64,000 nt of DNA, from the NCBI RefSeq assembly GCF_000773975.1, contig NZ_JRUQ01000032.1, forward strand, positions 32,595 through 96,594. Direction: 5' to 3'. The notes under the pieces are model-generated. The model had not been told where the DNA came from and did no database searches. It saw only the letters and a list, made by a program, of their open reading frames with translations. The stretch comes from Erwinia typographi (GTDB taxonomy: Bacteria > Pseudomonadota > Gammaproteobacteria > Enterobacterales > Enterobacteriaceae). Shown one piece after another: positions 9,206 to 18,876 of the stretch. How positions within the stretch are numbered: position 1 is the first letter of the stretch; every line of letters begins with the position of its first letter. A program made the position numbers and the translations under genes.

Positions 9206-10294
9206 ATGATGCAAGCTGCGCAGTTCTCACGACAGGTACTGGACTGGTATCAGCGTTTTGGCCGTAAAACGCTGCCCTGGCAGCTGGAAAAAACGCCTTA
9301 TAAAGTCTGGCTTTCGGAAGTGATGCTGCAACAAACCCAGGTGGCGACGGTGATCCCCTATTTTGAGCGCTTTATGGCGCGCTTCCCCGAGATCACCGAT
9401 CTGGCCGCCGCGCCGCTGGATGAAGTGCTGCATCTGTGGACCGGCCTCGGCTATTACGCGCGCGCGCGCAATCTGCACAAGGCGGCGAAAAGGGTTGCGG
9501 AGCAGCACGGCGGGAAGTTTCCGCAGACGTTTGCCGAGGTAGCGGATCTGCCCGGCGTAGGCCGCTCAACCGCAGGCGCGATCCTCTCTTTATCTCTCGG
9601 GCAGCATTTCCCGATCCTCGACGGCAACGTTAAGCGCGTGCTGGCCCGCTGCTATGCCGTTTCCGGCTGGCCGGGCAAAAAAGAGGTGGAAAAGCGCCTC
9701 TGGCAGATTGCCGAAGAAGTCACGCCGGCCGCAGGCGTCAGCCAGTTCAATCAGGCGATGATGGATTTAGGCGCGATGGTCTGCACCCGCTCAAAGCCTA
9801 AATGTGAGATCTGCCCGCTGAATCTCGGCTGCACGGCTTACGCCAGCGGCAGCTGGGCGAACTACCCCGGCAAGAAGCCGAAGCAAACGCTGCCGGTGCG
9901 CACCGGCTGGCTGCTGATGATGCAGCAGGGGCAGGAAGTGTGGCTGGAGCAGCGCCCGCCCGTTGGCCTGTGGGGAGGGCTGTTTTGCTTCCCGCAGTTT
10001 GCCACCCAGCCGGAGCTGCGGCAGTGGCTGAGTGACAGGCGCATCGAGGGAGCGAAGCTACAGCAGGACACCGCGTTTCGCCATACCTTCAGCCATTTCC
10101 ACCTGGATATTGTGCCAATGTGGCTGGAACTGCCTGCCGCAGGCGTGGTAATGGATGAAGGCGCTGGTCTCTGGTATAACTTAGCGCAGCCACAGTCCGT
10201 TGGGCTGGCCGCCCCGGTGGAACGCCTGTTACAACAGCTGCGTCAGCCACAACAAAAAGCGCTGAACATCCGCGCGACAGAAGAGGAAGAGTAA
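9206..10294 (+). CDS. mutY: Adenine DNA glycosylase MutY
   Basis: Removes adenine opposite 8-oxoguanine in base-excision repair. The 362-aa product has the helix-hairpin-helix and catalytic Asp ([15 protein letters not shown] then [12 protein letters not shown]), the 4Fe-4S cluster cysteines ([17 protein letters not shown], spacing C-x6-C-x2-C-x5-C) and a C-terminal NUDT1-like domain that recognises 8-oxoG. Two adjacent ATGs (9206, 9209) are possible starts. The stop overlaps the yggX ATG by one base. Confidence 0.97.
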   Translation: MMQAAQFSRQVLDWYQRFGRKTLPWQLEKTPYKVWLSEVMLQQTQVATVIPYFERFMARFPEITDLAAAPLDEVLHLWTGLGYYARARNLHKAAKRVAEQHGGKFPQTFAEVADLPGVGRSTAGAILSLSLGQHFPILDGNVKRVLARCYAVSGWPGKKEVEKRLWQIAEEVTPAAGVSQFNQAMMDLGAMVCTRSKPKCEICPLNLGCTAYASGSWANYPGKKPKQTLPVRTGWLLMMQQGQEVWLEQRPPVGLWGGLFCFPQFATQPELRQWLSDRRIEGAKLQQDTAFRHTFSHFHLDIVPMWLELPAAGVVMDEGAGLWYNLAQPQSVGLAAPVERLLQQLRQPQQKALNIRATEEEE

Positions 10295-10566
10295 TGAGCC
10301 GAATGATTTTTTGTACGTTCCTGCAGCGAGATGCAGAGGGGCAGGATTTTCAGCTGTATCCGGGCGACGTGGGCAAACGCATCTATAACGAGATTTCCAA
10401 AGAAGCCTGGTCGCAGTGGATGAGCAAGCAAACCATGCTGATTAACGAGAAGAAACTCAGCATGATGAACCCGGAAGATCGTAAGCAGCTTGAACAGGAA
10501 ATGATTAAGTTTCTGTTCGAAGGGCATGACGTCCATATCGATGGTTACACCCCGCCAGAAGAATAA
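10294..10566 (+). CDS. yggX: Fe(2+)-trafficking protein YggX
   Basis: A 90-aa cytosolic protein proposed to carry iron for Fe-S cluster repair and to protect against oxidative damage. It begins [16 protein letters not shown], with the conserved early cysteine, and contains [19 protein letters not shown] and KFLFEG. Overlap with mutY, itself an Fe-S enzyme, suggests co-expression under oxidative stress. Confidence 0.96.
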   Translation: MSRMIFCTFLQRDAEGQDFQLYPGDVGKRIYNEISKEAWSQWMSKQTMLINEKKLSMMNPEDRKQLEQEMIKFLFEGHDVHIDGYTPPEE

Positions 10567-10617
10567 TCGTTGGGCCTCACAGATGAGGCCCTCTCAATGT
10601 GGGCGAAGCACGACAAG

Positions 10618-11697
10618 ATGAATAAGAAACTGATAGGTTTGCTGGTCATAGCGCCGCTGTTGATTTCCTGCTCAGGCAACAAAAAACCGGTCTTCCATGA
10701 AGAGTGGGTTAAGGACACCAACGGATTTGATATTCTGATGGGGCAGTTTGCTCATAATATCGAAAATATCTGGGGCATTAACGAAGTGCTGATCGCCGGC
10801 CCCAAAGACTACGTTAAGTACAGCGATCAATACTACACGCGAAGCCACATCAACTTTGAATCAGGTTCCATCACCATCGAGACCATTGCCGGAACCGATC
10901 CGATGGCCAGCCTGCGTCAGGCTATTATTACCACGCTGCTGATTGGCGAAGATCCGGGGAATGTCGACCTCTATTCCGACGCCAATGATATTCAGATTGG
11001 TAAGGAGCCGCTGCTGTATGGGCAGGTGCTGGATAACACCGGCCAGCCGATCCGCTGGGAAGGTCGGGCGGGCAGCTTTGCAGACTACCTCATCCAGAAC
11101 AAGCTTCAGCGCCGCAACGTCGGGCTGCATGTGATCTGGTCGGTCACCATTCCAATGGTGCCGAACCATCTGGACAAGCGCGCCCACAAATACCTGCCGA
11201 TGGTCCGCGAGGCTTCGGCGAAGTACGGCGTCGATCAGTCGCTGATCCTGGCCATTATGCAGATTGAATCCAGCTTCAACCCATATGCGGTGAGCAATGC
11301 CGATGCGCTGGGGCTGATGCAGGTGGTGCAGCATACCGCCGGGGTGGACGTTTTCCGTATGAAGGGGAAATGGGGCAAACCAAGCCGCAGCTATCTGCTT
11401 GATCCGGAGAACAATATTGACGCCGGGACGGCCTATCTGTCGCTGCTGCAAAGCAGCTATCTGGCGGGGATTAACAACCCGACCTCACGCCGCTATGCGG
11501 TGATTACCGCGTATAATGGCGGGGCTGGCAGCGTGCTCAAAGTCTTCTCCAGCGATAAGACCAGGGCGTTCAACACCATTAACAACCTCTCGCCTTCCGA
11601 GGTATATCAGACGCTGACCACTAACCACCCGTCGGCGGAATCTCGCCGCTATCTCTACAAAGTAAACAGCGCGCAGAAGAGTTATCACCTCTATTGA
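10618..11697 (+). CDS. mltC: Membrane-bound lytic murein transglycosylase C
   Basis: Outer-membrane lipoprotein that cleaves peptidoglycan glycan strands to 1,6-anhydromuropeptides. The 359-aa product has a lipoprotein signal with lipobox LISC (Cys at about residue 16), an N-terminal DUF3393 domain and a C-terminal SLT domain with the catalytic glutamate in [13 protein letters not shown], followed by ALGLMQV and AYNGGAG. The ATG at 10618 gives the family length; an earlier in-frame start would put 16 unrelated residues ahead of the signal peptide. It follows yggX by 51 bases. Confidence 0.95.
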   Translation: MNKKLIGLLVIAPLLISCSGNKKPVFHEEWVKDTNGFDILMGQFAHNIENIWGINEVLIAGPKDYVKYSDQYYTRSHINFESGSITIETIAGTDPMASLRQAIITTLLIGEDPGNVDLYSDANDIQIGKEPLLYGQVLDNTGQPIRWEGRAGSFADYLIQNKLQRRNVGLHVIWSVTIPMVPNHLDKRAHKYLPMVREASAKYGVDQSLILAIMQIESSFNPYAVSNADALGLMQVVQHTAGVDVFRMKGKWGKPSRSYLLDPENNIDAGTAYLSLLQSSYLAGINNPTSRRYAVITAYNGGAGSVLKVFSSDKTRAFNTINNLSPSEVYQTLTTNHPSAESRRYLYKVNSAQKSYHLY

Positions 11698-11715
11698 GGC
11701 CAGCCGCAGTCAGAA

Positions 11716-11745
11716 ACGGCGGGTGATGATGCCCGCCGTTTTTTA
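11716..11745 (+). terminator. Intrinsic terminator after mltC
   Basis: An 8-bp GC stem (ACGGCGGG / CCCGCCGT) with an 8-base loop and a run of six Ts stands 18 bases after the mltC stop, before the convergent PEP-hydrolase-like gene. Confidence 0.9.
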
Positions 11746-11772
11746 TCAGCACATTTCCTGAACGACCGAAAA

Positions 11773-12600
11773 TTAACGGCTGATATTTTTAAACTGTCTG
11801 GTGGTATCGGTCAGGGCCATTTCAGTTGGCAGGCGCTCCATCGAGCTGGCACCATAAAAACCGTCGCACTGCGGACAGTGGTCCATAATGTACTGGGCAT
11901 CCTGCGGGCTGGAAATCGGACCGCCGTGACACAGCACAATCACCTCTTTACGCACGGATTTGGCCGCCGCCGCCCACTGATTAATCAGCGGCACGCAATC
12001 GGCCAGCTTAAGCGCCGTTTCAGCCCCAATGTTGCCACCGGTGGTCAGCCCCATATGCGGCACGATGATATCGGCTCCCGCTTCCGTCATCGCTATGGCG
12101 TCAGCTTCGCTAAACACGTAGGGCGTGGTCAGCATCTCCTTCTGGTGCGCCAGGCGAATCATCTCCACCTCCAGAGCGAAGCCCATCCCCGTCTCTTCAA
12201 GGTTGGCGCGGAAATTACCGTCAATCAGACCAACGGTAGGGAAATTCTGCACGCCGGAGAAACCTAAAACCTTCAGCGCATCCAGAAACTGATCGAACTG
12301 GCAGAACGGATCGGTGCCGTTCACCCCGGCTAACACCGGCGTATGCTTCACTACCGGCAGCACTTCCTTTGCCATATCCACCACGATCTCATTGGCGTTG
12401 CCATAGGCCAGCAGCCCGGCCAGCGAGCCGCGCCCGGCCATGCGGTAGCGGCCCGAGTTATAAATCACGATAAGATCGATGCCGCCCGCCTCTTCGCATT
12501 TGGCTGAAAGGCCGGTTCCGGCGCCCCCGCCGATAATCGGCTCGCGTCGGGCTATCATTGCGTTAAATTTGGTCAGTATCGCCTGACGGGTGAAAGCCAT
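11773..12600 (-). CDS. Phosphoenolpyruvate hydrolase family protein (TIM barrel)
   Basis: A 275-aa protein of the PEP-hydrolase-like family (PF09370). Seen: [20 protein letters not shown] at the N-terminus, [38 protein letters not shown] and [17 protein letters not shown], which fit a phosphate-binding TIM barrel. The true substrate is unknown and the family name should not be taken as proof of activity. It lies 2 bases downstream of the Tm-1-like gene, so the two form an operon; such pairs are known in other proteobacteria. Confidence 0.85.
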   Translation of the reverse strand: MAFTRQAILTKFNAMIARREPIIGGGAGTGLSAKCEEAGGIDLIVIYNSGRYRMAGRGSLAGLLAYGNANEIVVDMAKEVLPVVKHTPVLAGVNGTDPFCQFDQFLDALKVLGFSGVQNFPTVGLIDGNFRANLEETGMGFALEVEMIRLAHQKEMLTTPYVFSEADAIAMTEAGADIIVPHMGLTTGGNIGAETALKLADCVPLINQWAAAAKSVRKEVIVLCHGGPISSPQDAQYIMDHCPQCDGFYGASSMERLPTEMALTDTTRQFKNISR

Positions 12601-12602
12601 TC

Positions 12603-13823
12603 TCAGAACTCCTGCTCTGCCAGCTGGCGGAACTGCCCGATGGCAGCCTGCGCAAATTGAGGATCGTTAATGTTATAAGGCAGACGGCGTATTTTCCGCT
12701 GCTCCGTCTGCACCAGGTGAGCTTCCAGCGTGGTGATAAACGCGCTGTCCGCCTCGGGCGACCAGAACGGCTGGCCTGGCGCATCCAGCGCCGAGAAACC
12801 GCCTTCAGGAATTAAGAAGACCACTTTCCCCGGACACTGGTTGAGCTTCGCGGCAATCCACTTCGCCAGCGCTACGTTCTCCTCCACCGTGGTGCGCATC
12901 AGCGTAACCTGGGCGTTGTGATGATAGAACAGACGCCCGGCGTATTTTTCCGGCACGGTGTCAGCATGACCAAAGTTCACCATGTCCAGCGCCCCGCAGG
13001 AGATGACGCACGGAACGCCGGTAGCCGCCAGCGCATCGAACCGCGTCTCGTCACAGGCCAGCACGCCGTCAAACAACAGATCGCACACTTCGGTGGTAGT
13101 CAGGTCGAGCAATCCGGACAGCATACGGCTCTGCGTCAGCTTCTCCATCGCCATGCCGCCGCTGCCGGTCGCGTGAAAGACCAGGCAATCATAGTCTGCT
13201 TCCAGCTCAGCGCTGACCTGCTGAATGCAGGGCGTGGTGACGCCAAACATGGTCAGCCCGATGGCGGGCCTCTCATGCGGATCGCTTTCTGTCTCCCAAA
13301 GCACCGCGCCGGCAATCTGATGCGCGGCATTTCCCAGCACCCGGCGGGAAATACGGTTCAGCCCCGCCACGTCCGTGACCGAGTAAAGCAGGCTGATATC
13401 GCTGGCTCCCACGTAGCCGGAGACATCTCCCGAGGCCATAGTGGAGACCATAACTTTTGGAATGCCAACGGGAAGCGCCTGCATAGCTGGCGTAATCAGC
13501 GCGGTGCCGCCGGAGCCGCCCAGGCCGATCACGCCCAGCAGGTCGGCGCGTTGACTGAGGAAAATCTTAAATGCCAACGCCATCGCATCAATGGCCCTGC
13601 CGCGATCGCCGCAGAATACCGCCTCTCTCCCCTGAGGATGAAAGTCAGCAATCAGCTCCGGTGGAAAATCGACCCCCGAAGGTACGCTAACTGGTTGAGT
13701 AGACAGGTCAACTGTCAGTACCGCCGCGCCCGTTTTGGCCACGCATTGACTGACATAAAACAGTTCCCGGCCTTTAGTATCTGCTGTAGCCACAGCGTAG
13801 ATATAACCTGAATTTATACTCAT
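12603..13823 (-). CDS. Tm-1-like ATP-binding domain protein (UPF0261)
   Basis: A 406-aa member of the UPF0261/Tm-1-like family (PF06792), named after the tomato Tm-1 resistance protein's N-terminal domain. Seen: [17 protein letters not shown] at the N-terminus, [45 protein letters not shown] and [18 protein letters not shown]. The biochemical role in bacteria is undefined. With the following TIM-barrel gene it forms a two-gene operon divergent from a TetR regulator, so a small-molecule catabolic or detoxifying role is likely but inferred. Confidence 0.85.
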   Translation of the reverse strand: MSINSGYIYAVATADTKGRELFYVSQCVAKTGAAVLTVDLSTQPVSVPSGVDFPPELIADFHPQGREAVFCGDRGRAIDAMALAFKIFLSQRADLLGVIGLGGSGGTALITPAMQALPVGIPKVMVSTMASGDVSGYVGASDISLLYSVTDVAGLNRISRRVLGNAAHQIAGAVLWETESDPHERPAIGLTMFGVTTPCIQQVSAELEADYDCLVFHATGSGGMAMEKLTQSRMLSGLLDLTTTEVCDLLFDGVLACDETRFDALAATGVPCVISCGALDMVNFGHADTVPEKYAGRLFYHHNAQVTLMRTTVEENVALAKWIAAKLNQCPGKVVFLIPEGGFSALDAPGQPFWSPEADSAFITTLEAHLVQTEQRKIRRLPYNINDPQFAQAAIGQFRQLAEQEF

Positions 13824-13861
13824 AGTCGTAACAACACCCTGTTATTATACGAAATAAAGAC

Positions 13862-13958
13862 TTGATAAATCAGAATTAAAAAAGTAAATAACCAGTAAGC
13901 CGCGTCTCCGGTCAAGACCGCAAGATTACACTACCACCATCATTATTGATAAATCAAT
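13862..13958. promoter_or_regulatory. Pair of TTGATAAATCA operators, TetR candidate sites
   Basis: Two copies of TTGATAAATCA stand at 13862-13872 and 13946-13956, exactly 84 bases apart, in the divergent intergenic region between the Tm-1-like operon and the TetR gene. The second extends to a 14-base inverted repeat (ATTGAT/ATCAAT around AA, 13945-13958). Their form and place fit operators for the divergent TetR protein. Binding is inferred. Confidence 0.6.
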
Positions 13959-14099
13959 TGAATGAAATATGCGTCTCACAGGGAGGTTGACTATGCTTAA
14001 GGATGCGAACCGGCTGGCAGGAAGGACAAGGGTTCTCCTGATTTTTATTCTTTAATCGCTTGAATAACAAGCAGATTCAACTGAACAAATGAGGTTATT

Positions 14100-14738
14100 G
14101 TGGAGCAAAGGGATTCCGCTGGGGTTATGACTTTAACCGCTACAAGAGCTAGAACACGCCGTCTGCTGATCGATACCGCCATGAATATGTTCGACAGCGG
14201 CGCATTCCCCTCAATCACCGAAGTGGCTCAGGAAGCTCAACTTTCCCGCGCAACGGCTTACCGCTACTTTCCCACTCAGAGCGCGCTGGTCTCCGCCATC
14301 GTGACGGAAACCCTCAGCCCGATCAAAAGCTGGCGCTCTTCAAAAACAGACGTGGGCGATCGGATCGATGAGCTGTTGGGTTTTGCCTTTCCAAAGATGC
14401 TGGAGCATGAAGGAACGCTGCGAGCCGCCCTGCATCTCTCGCTGACTCAGTGGGCGCAGTCGCGCTCCAGCGATCGCCAGGATAAAGAGAAGCTGGTAAG
14501 AGGAAACCGCAAGGTGCTGCTACAGCATGTGGTGGAACCGCTCAACAAGGAGATGTCGCCGCAAAAGGTCGAGCGCGTGATCCAGTCGCTGTCGCTGGTC
14601 TATGGCTCGGAGATTTTCCTGGTGATGAAGGATATCTGGGGCTGCTCTAATCAACAATTGGAGGAGATCGGTAAGTGGATTGCCAAAGCCATTGTGCGCC
14701 AGGCGCGCGAAGATGAAAAAGAGCTGAAGGCCGGATGA
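14100..14738 (+). CDS. TetR family transcriptional regulator
   Basis: A 212-aa regulator. Residues about 15-70 form the TetR HTH (RRLLIDTAMNMF, PSITEVAQEAQLSRATAYRYFPTQSAL), with the typical ATAYRYF recognition helix and following segment. The rest is a helical ligand domain without a recognisable ligand signature. The GTG at 14100 follows AATGAGGTTATT; an ATG at 14127 is an alternative start. It is divergent from the Tm-1-like/PEP-hydrolase-like operon and probably represses it and itself through the TTGATAAATCA pair. Confidence 0.88.
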   Translation: MEQRDSAGVMTLTATRARTRRLLIDTAMNMFDSGAFPSITEVAQEAQLSRATAYRYFPTQSALVSAIVTETLSPIKSWRSSKTDVGDRIDELLGFAFPKMLEHEGTLRAALHLSLTQWAQSRSSDRQDKEKLVRGNRKVLLQHVVEPLNKEMSPQKVERVIQSLSLVYGSEIFLVMKDIWGCSNQQLEEIGKWIAKAIVRQAREDEKELKAG

Positions 14739-14746
14739 AATTGCCT

Positions 14747-14777
14747 GTTGTAAGGGCCGCACGGCGGCCCTTACAAC
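14747..14777. terminator. Shared hairpin between tetR and speC
   Basis: A 14-bp perfect inverted repeat (GTTGTAAGGGCCGC and its complement) with a 3-base loop fills the gap between the convergent tetR and speC stops. There is no T-run on either side, but the very stable stem and its place point to a bidirectional terminator. Confidence 0.75.
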
Positions 14778-14778
14778 G

Positions 14779-16929
14779 CTATTCATTAATCATATAGCCA
14801 TACAGGCGCTTCACGCCGTTCTCATCCGCTTCGGCATAGACGCCCTGAAGCTCCGGCGAAAAGCCCGGCAGCAGGTTAAGGCCCTCTTCCAGCGCCAGGA
14901 AGTAGTGCTGAACCGCCCCTCCCCAGGCTTCGCCAGGCACCACGCACAGCACGCCGGGCGGGTAAGGCAGCGCCCCTTCCGCAGCAATACGCCCTTCCGC
15001 CTTCGCAATGGGAACCAGCTCAACATTGCCGCGGATAAATTCGATATTGGCATCCTGCGGGTTCATCACCACTTTCGGCAGGCTATCCTGACGGAACATC
15101 GCCTTTTGCAGATCCTTCACGCCGTAGCTGACGTACAGCTGGTGCATCTCCTGGCAGAGGCGGCGCAGCGTATAGCCTGCGTAGCGCTTCGCATTTTTAC
15201 GATAAATGGTCGGCAGCACGTCCGACAGCAGCGCATCCTCTTTGATATGCTGTTCAAACTGCGCCAGTTTCGCCACCAGATACGCCATTTTCTCCACGCT
15301 TTCTGCCGGCGTGAGCAGGAACAGGATCGAGTTGAGATCGCACTTCTCGGGCACGACGCCATTTTCCCGCAGATAGTTAGCCAGAATCGTCGCCGGAATC
15401 CCGAAGGAAGCATACTGGCCGTTAGCGGCATCAATCCCCGGCGTGGTCAGCAGCAGCTTGCAGGGGTCGATCAGATACTGATCTTTTTCGTACCCTTCAA
15501 AGCCATGCCAGTCCGCGCGGGGCGCGAAGCTGAAATAGCGCGGATCGGCTGCGATCGCTTCCGTTTTCGCCTCATGCCAGGGTTTCCCCTCCACCTCATC
15601 GGGGATAAAAGGTTTGATCAGTTCGCAGCGGGCGATAATTGCCTTGCGGGCATCGATCCCCAGCGTGACGCACTCGTGCCACAGGCGACGCCCCGCCTCG
15701 CCCTGATGCATTTTGGCGTTGACGTCCAGCGCGGCAAACAGCGGATAAAACGGGCTGGTTGAAGCATGCAGCATAAAAGCGTTGTTCAGCCGTTTATGGC
15801 TGCAAAAGCGCTGCTGGCCGCGAATGTGATTGTCCTTTTTATGGATCTGCGACGTCTGCGAGAAGCCAGCCTGCTGCTTGTGGACCGACTGGGTGACAAA
15901 GATGCCGGGATCGTTTTCATGCAGATCCAGCAGCAGCGGCGAGCAGGCTTCCATTACCGGGATGAACTGCTCATATCCTACCCATGCCGAATCAAACAGG
16001 ATGTAGTCGCACAGATGGCCGATGCTGTCGATGACCTTGCGCGCGTTGTACACCGTGCCGTCGTAGGTGCCAAGCTGGATCACCGCCAGGCGGAAAGGCC
16101 GCGCCTCATTTGCCCGAGTGGGAGCAACCTGCGCGATCTGATGACGCAGATACGCTTCATCAAAGCAGCGTGCGTCAATCCCGCCGATAAAGCCGAAGGG
16201 ATTGCGGGCCGTTTCCAGGTAAACCGGGGTGGCGCCCGCCTGAATCAGCGCGCCGTGGTGATTAGACTTATGATTGTTACGATCGAACAGCACAAGGTCA
16301 CCGCGCGTCAACAGCGCATTGGTCACCACTTTGTTGGCGCTTGAGGTGCCGTTCAGCACAAAATAGGTTTTATCCGCATTGAACACTTTGGCCGCAAATT
16401 TCTGCGCATGTTTGGCCGATCCTTCATGAATTAGCAGATCGCCCAGCTTCACATCGGCGTTGCACATATCGGCGCGAAAAACGTTTTCACCAAAGAAATC
16501 ATAGAACTGACGCCCAGCCGGATGCTTTTTAAAGAACGCGCCGCCCTGATGGCCAGGGCAGGCAAACGTGCTGTTATCCATCGCCACATATTTGGTCAGC
16601 GTGTTGAAAAACGGCGGCAGCAGTTCATTCTGGTATTCCGACGCGGCGGCTTCCAGCTTGATGGCATCATCCGCCGCGCCGGTCAGCAGGCCAATGCCAG
16701 CGGACAGCTCCAGCTCCTGTTCCTGCTCAGGATAATCCAGCGAGATAAAGACCGGCAGATTGAAGCCGGTGTGGTGCAGCAGCGCCAGCATACCGCTGCG
16801 GGAGTCAGCCACGGAGACAACCACCGCCGCTACGTCAGTAAAGTCAGTTTTCTCCAGCGTGACGACTTCACGCCCGGTCTGGAGATGGATAGCCACGGTG
16901 GTGCTGGCGGCAATTTTCAGTGGTGTCAT
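14779..16929 (-). CDS. speC: Constitutive ornithine decarboxylase
   Basis: PLP-dependent fold-type I decarboxylase converting ornithine to putrescine, an entry step to polyamines. The 716-aa product has the wing domain, CPGHQGGAFFKKHPAG, the PLP-lysine motif TQSVHKQQAGFSQ, and the C-terminal GALPYPPGVLCVVPGE. Length (E. coli SpeC, 711 aa) and the biosynthetic-type context, with no putrescine-ornithine antiporter potE next door, favour speC over speF. It is transcribed from a long upstream region (see the gap entry). Confidence 0.95.
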   Translation of the reverse strand: MTPLKIAASTTVAIHLQTGREVVTLEKTDFTDVAAVVVSVADSRSGMLALLHHTGFNLPVFISLDYPEQEQELELSAGIGLLTGAADDAIKLEAAASEYQNELLPPFFNTLTKYVAMDNSTFACPGHQGGAFFKKHPAGRQFYDFFGENVFRADMCNADVKLGDLLIHEGSAKHAQKFAAKVFNADKTYFVLNGTSSANKVVTNALLTRGDLVLFDRNNHKSNHHGALIQAGATPVYLETARNPFGFIGGIDARCFDEAYLRHQIAQVAPTRANEARPFRLAVIQLGTYDGTVYNARKVIDSIGHLCDYILFDSAWVGYEQFIPVMEACSPLLLDLHENDPGIFVTQSVHKQQAGFSQTSQIHKKDNHIRGQQRFCSHKRLNNAFMLHASTSPFYPLFAALDVNAKMHQGEAGRRLWHECVTLGIDARKAIIARCELIKPFIPDEVEGKPWHEAKTEAIAADPRYFSFAPRADWHGFEGYEKDQYLIDPCKLLLTTPGIDAANGQYASFGIPATILANYLRENGVVPEKCDLNSILFLLTPAESVEKMAYLVAKLAQFEQHIKEDALLSDVLPTIYRKNAKRYAGYTLRRLCQEMHQLYVSYGVKDLQKAMFRQDSLPKVVMNPQDANIEFIRGNVELVPIAKAEGRIAAEGALPYPPGVLCVVPGEAWGGAVQHYFLALEEGLNLLPGFSPELQGVYAEADENGVKRLYGYMINE

Positions 16930-17433
16930 AGCACAAATCCTTAAGCGTCAAGGATGAGTGGGTGCCAGAGGCACAGCAATGGGAAACGGCATCAGCCCTC
17001 TCCCGGCGAACGGTGTCGGTTGGTGTTCAGCAAAATGTGTTCAGGCTTCGACCGATAGACATCAGTAAAATCAGATCGCGTCTGCTTTTACTCATGGCCA
17101 ACAGTAAGCGTATGAAAACCTCACCGCACGGTAAGGGAATTTTTCGACAGAATGTGACAGGCGGGTCGGCACGCGGACGGCATCGGCAGATGTCGGGTAC
17201 AGTTGCTGGTAGTCAGCAGTGAACCTTGCATGGCGGCGACCTCAAAGTGAAGTGATGACGTTTTCGTCAGAATGGGCGCCATAATGGCATTTTTTATTTT
17301 GCGGTTCAAGACGGACGGCTGAATTTAACGTTCAGGAGACGATAGCATAACCTATTGATTTTTATCATTTATATAAATCTTCCGGCTAAAAACAGTTATC
17401 TTTCCGCTGGTTATGCATCAGGACGCCGAAGAC
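16930..17433 (-). other. 504-base gap: speC promoter and long leader
   Basis: No convincing gene is seen. On the minus strand TTGAAC (17309-17304), a 17-base spacer and CATTAT (17286-17281) make a fair sigma-70 promoter; a transcript from it would have a leader of about 345 bases before the speC ATG. A 12-base AT palindrome (ATTTATATAAAT) is at 17367-17378. No clear terminator for the upstream oxidase gene was found. Confidence 0.4.
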
Positions 17434-18762
17434 TCACAGCCAGTGCTGAGCCTGAACCTTTTCACCCTGGCTGAATCTTGCCAGGCGGAAAGGAGCCGGA
17501 TCGACGATCGGCGTGGCGCCGCTGACCAGATCGGCCATCAGCTGACCGGCGGCTGGGGCAATGCCAAAGCCGTGGCCGGAGAAGCCCGTTGCCAGAAACA
17601 GCCCCGGCACGCCTGGCGTGGCAGAGATAATCGGGATCGCATCCGGCATGGTGTCGATCAGACCTCCCCAGCTTTGTGCCACCTGCACGTTGTCCGACGA
17701 AGGAAGCCACCGCTTTAAATTGCACAGCATTTTGCTCACCACCGCCGGGTCAATGCGCGGGTCCAGCACCCGAACCTGCTCGTAGAGTGAGACTTTATCC
17801 GGCTGGCCTGGCCGCCAGCGCAGCGCTTCGTCGATAAAGCGCTGGCCCAGCCGCAGCTGAAGAGACTTACGCTCATGCCAGAAAGCCGGGAAAAAGGACG
17901 GCAGGAAGCGTAGCGAATCCGGCGTGATATCTGCGGTATTTGTCGCCGAGCTGGCGATGGTCAGCCCGCCGTCCAGCCGCTTACGCAGCGACACGTTGCC
18001 AAAGCTCACGCAGGGCTTCACCTCACACGCCACCGGACGGGTACGCAGCACGGTTGAGAGAACTTTTAGTTGCGGAATGTCGACCCCGACTCCCTGCATA
18101 AGTAACCTGGACCAGGCTCCTCCGGCCACCACCACCGACTGACAGCTAATCGCGCCGTGTTCAGTAACGACGTGGCTTACGCGTCCGGCCGAACGCTCAA
18201 TGCTGCGCACCGCGCAGTACTGCTGGAGGTTCACCCCCAGCGCCATCGCGTAGATAGCCATCGCCGGGGCGGCTTTTTGCGGCTCGGCTCGTCCGTCCAG
18301 CGGCGTCCACAGCCCGCCCGACAATGAGCCAGCCAACCCTGGAATACGCTGGCTGAGCTGAGCTGGCGACAGCATTTCGCTGGCAATAGCGTGCTGCCGG
18401 GCCTCTTCGATCCAGCGCAGATGGCGTTCACGCTGCGCTTCACTGCGGGAAGCGTAGATAATCCCCTCCTGCCGGAAGCCGGTTTCCCGCCCCAGCAGCC
18501 GGTTCATCCCTTCCCACATCTTCATGCTTTCGTTGATCAGCGGCAGCTCACGCAGATCGCGGCCCGTGCGGCGACACCAGCCCCAGTTACGGCTGGACTG
18601 CTCGGCGGCTACGGTGCCTTTTTCCAGCAGCACCGTTTTTATCCCCCGCCGCGCCAGCGACAACGCCGTGGCTACGCCGATGATTCCCCCGCCGATCACC
18701 ACCACTTCCGCCTGCGATGGGAAGATCTCCGATGATGGCACCAAATCAACGCCAGGACCCAT
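17434..18762 (-). CDS. FAD-dependent amino acid/amine oxidase (DadA/DAO family)
   Basis: A 442-aa flavoprotein of the D-amino-acid oxidase superfamily. The FAD-binding Rossmann motif VVVIGGGIIGVATALSLARRG is at residues 20-40; SSRNWGWCRRTGRDLRELPL resembles the DadA/glycine oxidase active-site region, and ATGFSGHGFGIAPAAGQLMADL is the C-terminal FAD-binding segment. Likely reaction: oxidative deamination or demethylation of a secondary or D-amino acid. It is downstream of the IclR gene on the same strand (114-base gap), across from the ABC importer, so it probably acts on the imported compound. Confidence 0.82.
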   Translation of the reverse strand: MGPGVDLVPSSEIFPSQAEVVVIGGGIIGVATALSLARRGIKTVLLEKGTVAAEQSSRNWGWCRRTGRDLRELPLINESMKMWEGMNRLLGRETGFRQEGIIYASRSEAQRERHLRWIEEARQHAIASEMLSPAQLSQRIPGLAGSLSGGLWTPLDGRAEPQKAAPAMAIYAMALGVNLQQYCAVRSIERSAGRVSHVVTEHGAISCQSVVVAGGAWSRLLMQGVGVDIPQLKVLSTVLRTRPVACEVKPCVSFGNVSLRKRLDGGLTIASSATNTADITPDSLRFLPSFFPAFWHERKSLQLRLGQRFIDEALRWRPGQPDKVSLYEQVRVLDPRIDPAVVSKMLCNLKRWLPSSDNVQVAQSWGGLIDTMPDAIPIISATPGVPGLFLATGFSGHGFGIAPAAGQLMADLVSGATPIVDPAPFRLARFSQGEKVQAQHWL

Positions 18763-18876
18763 AATCTCGCCTCATTTAGTATTGATCTTCTACGGTCCCG
18801 TCCGGCGCACGCCCTGAGCCAGCGCCATGCGTCAGCTGCAAGTATTCACATCGCGTTCCCTGAAAAAATCAGAGAA

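Noticed and set aside
16962..17222. 86-codon plus-strand frame upstream of speC
   Set aside because: No ribosome site or recognisable product; it lies in the probable speC leader.
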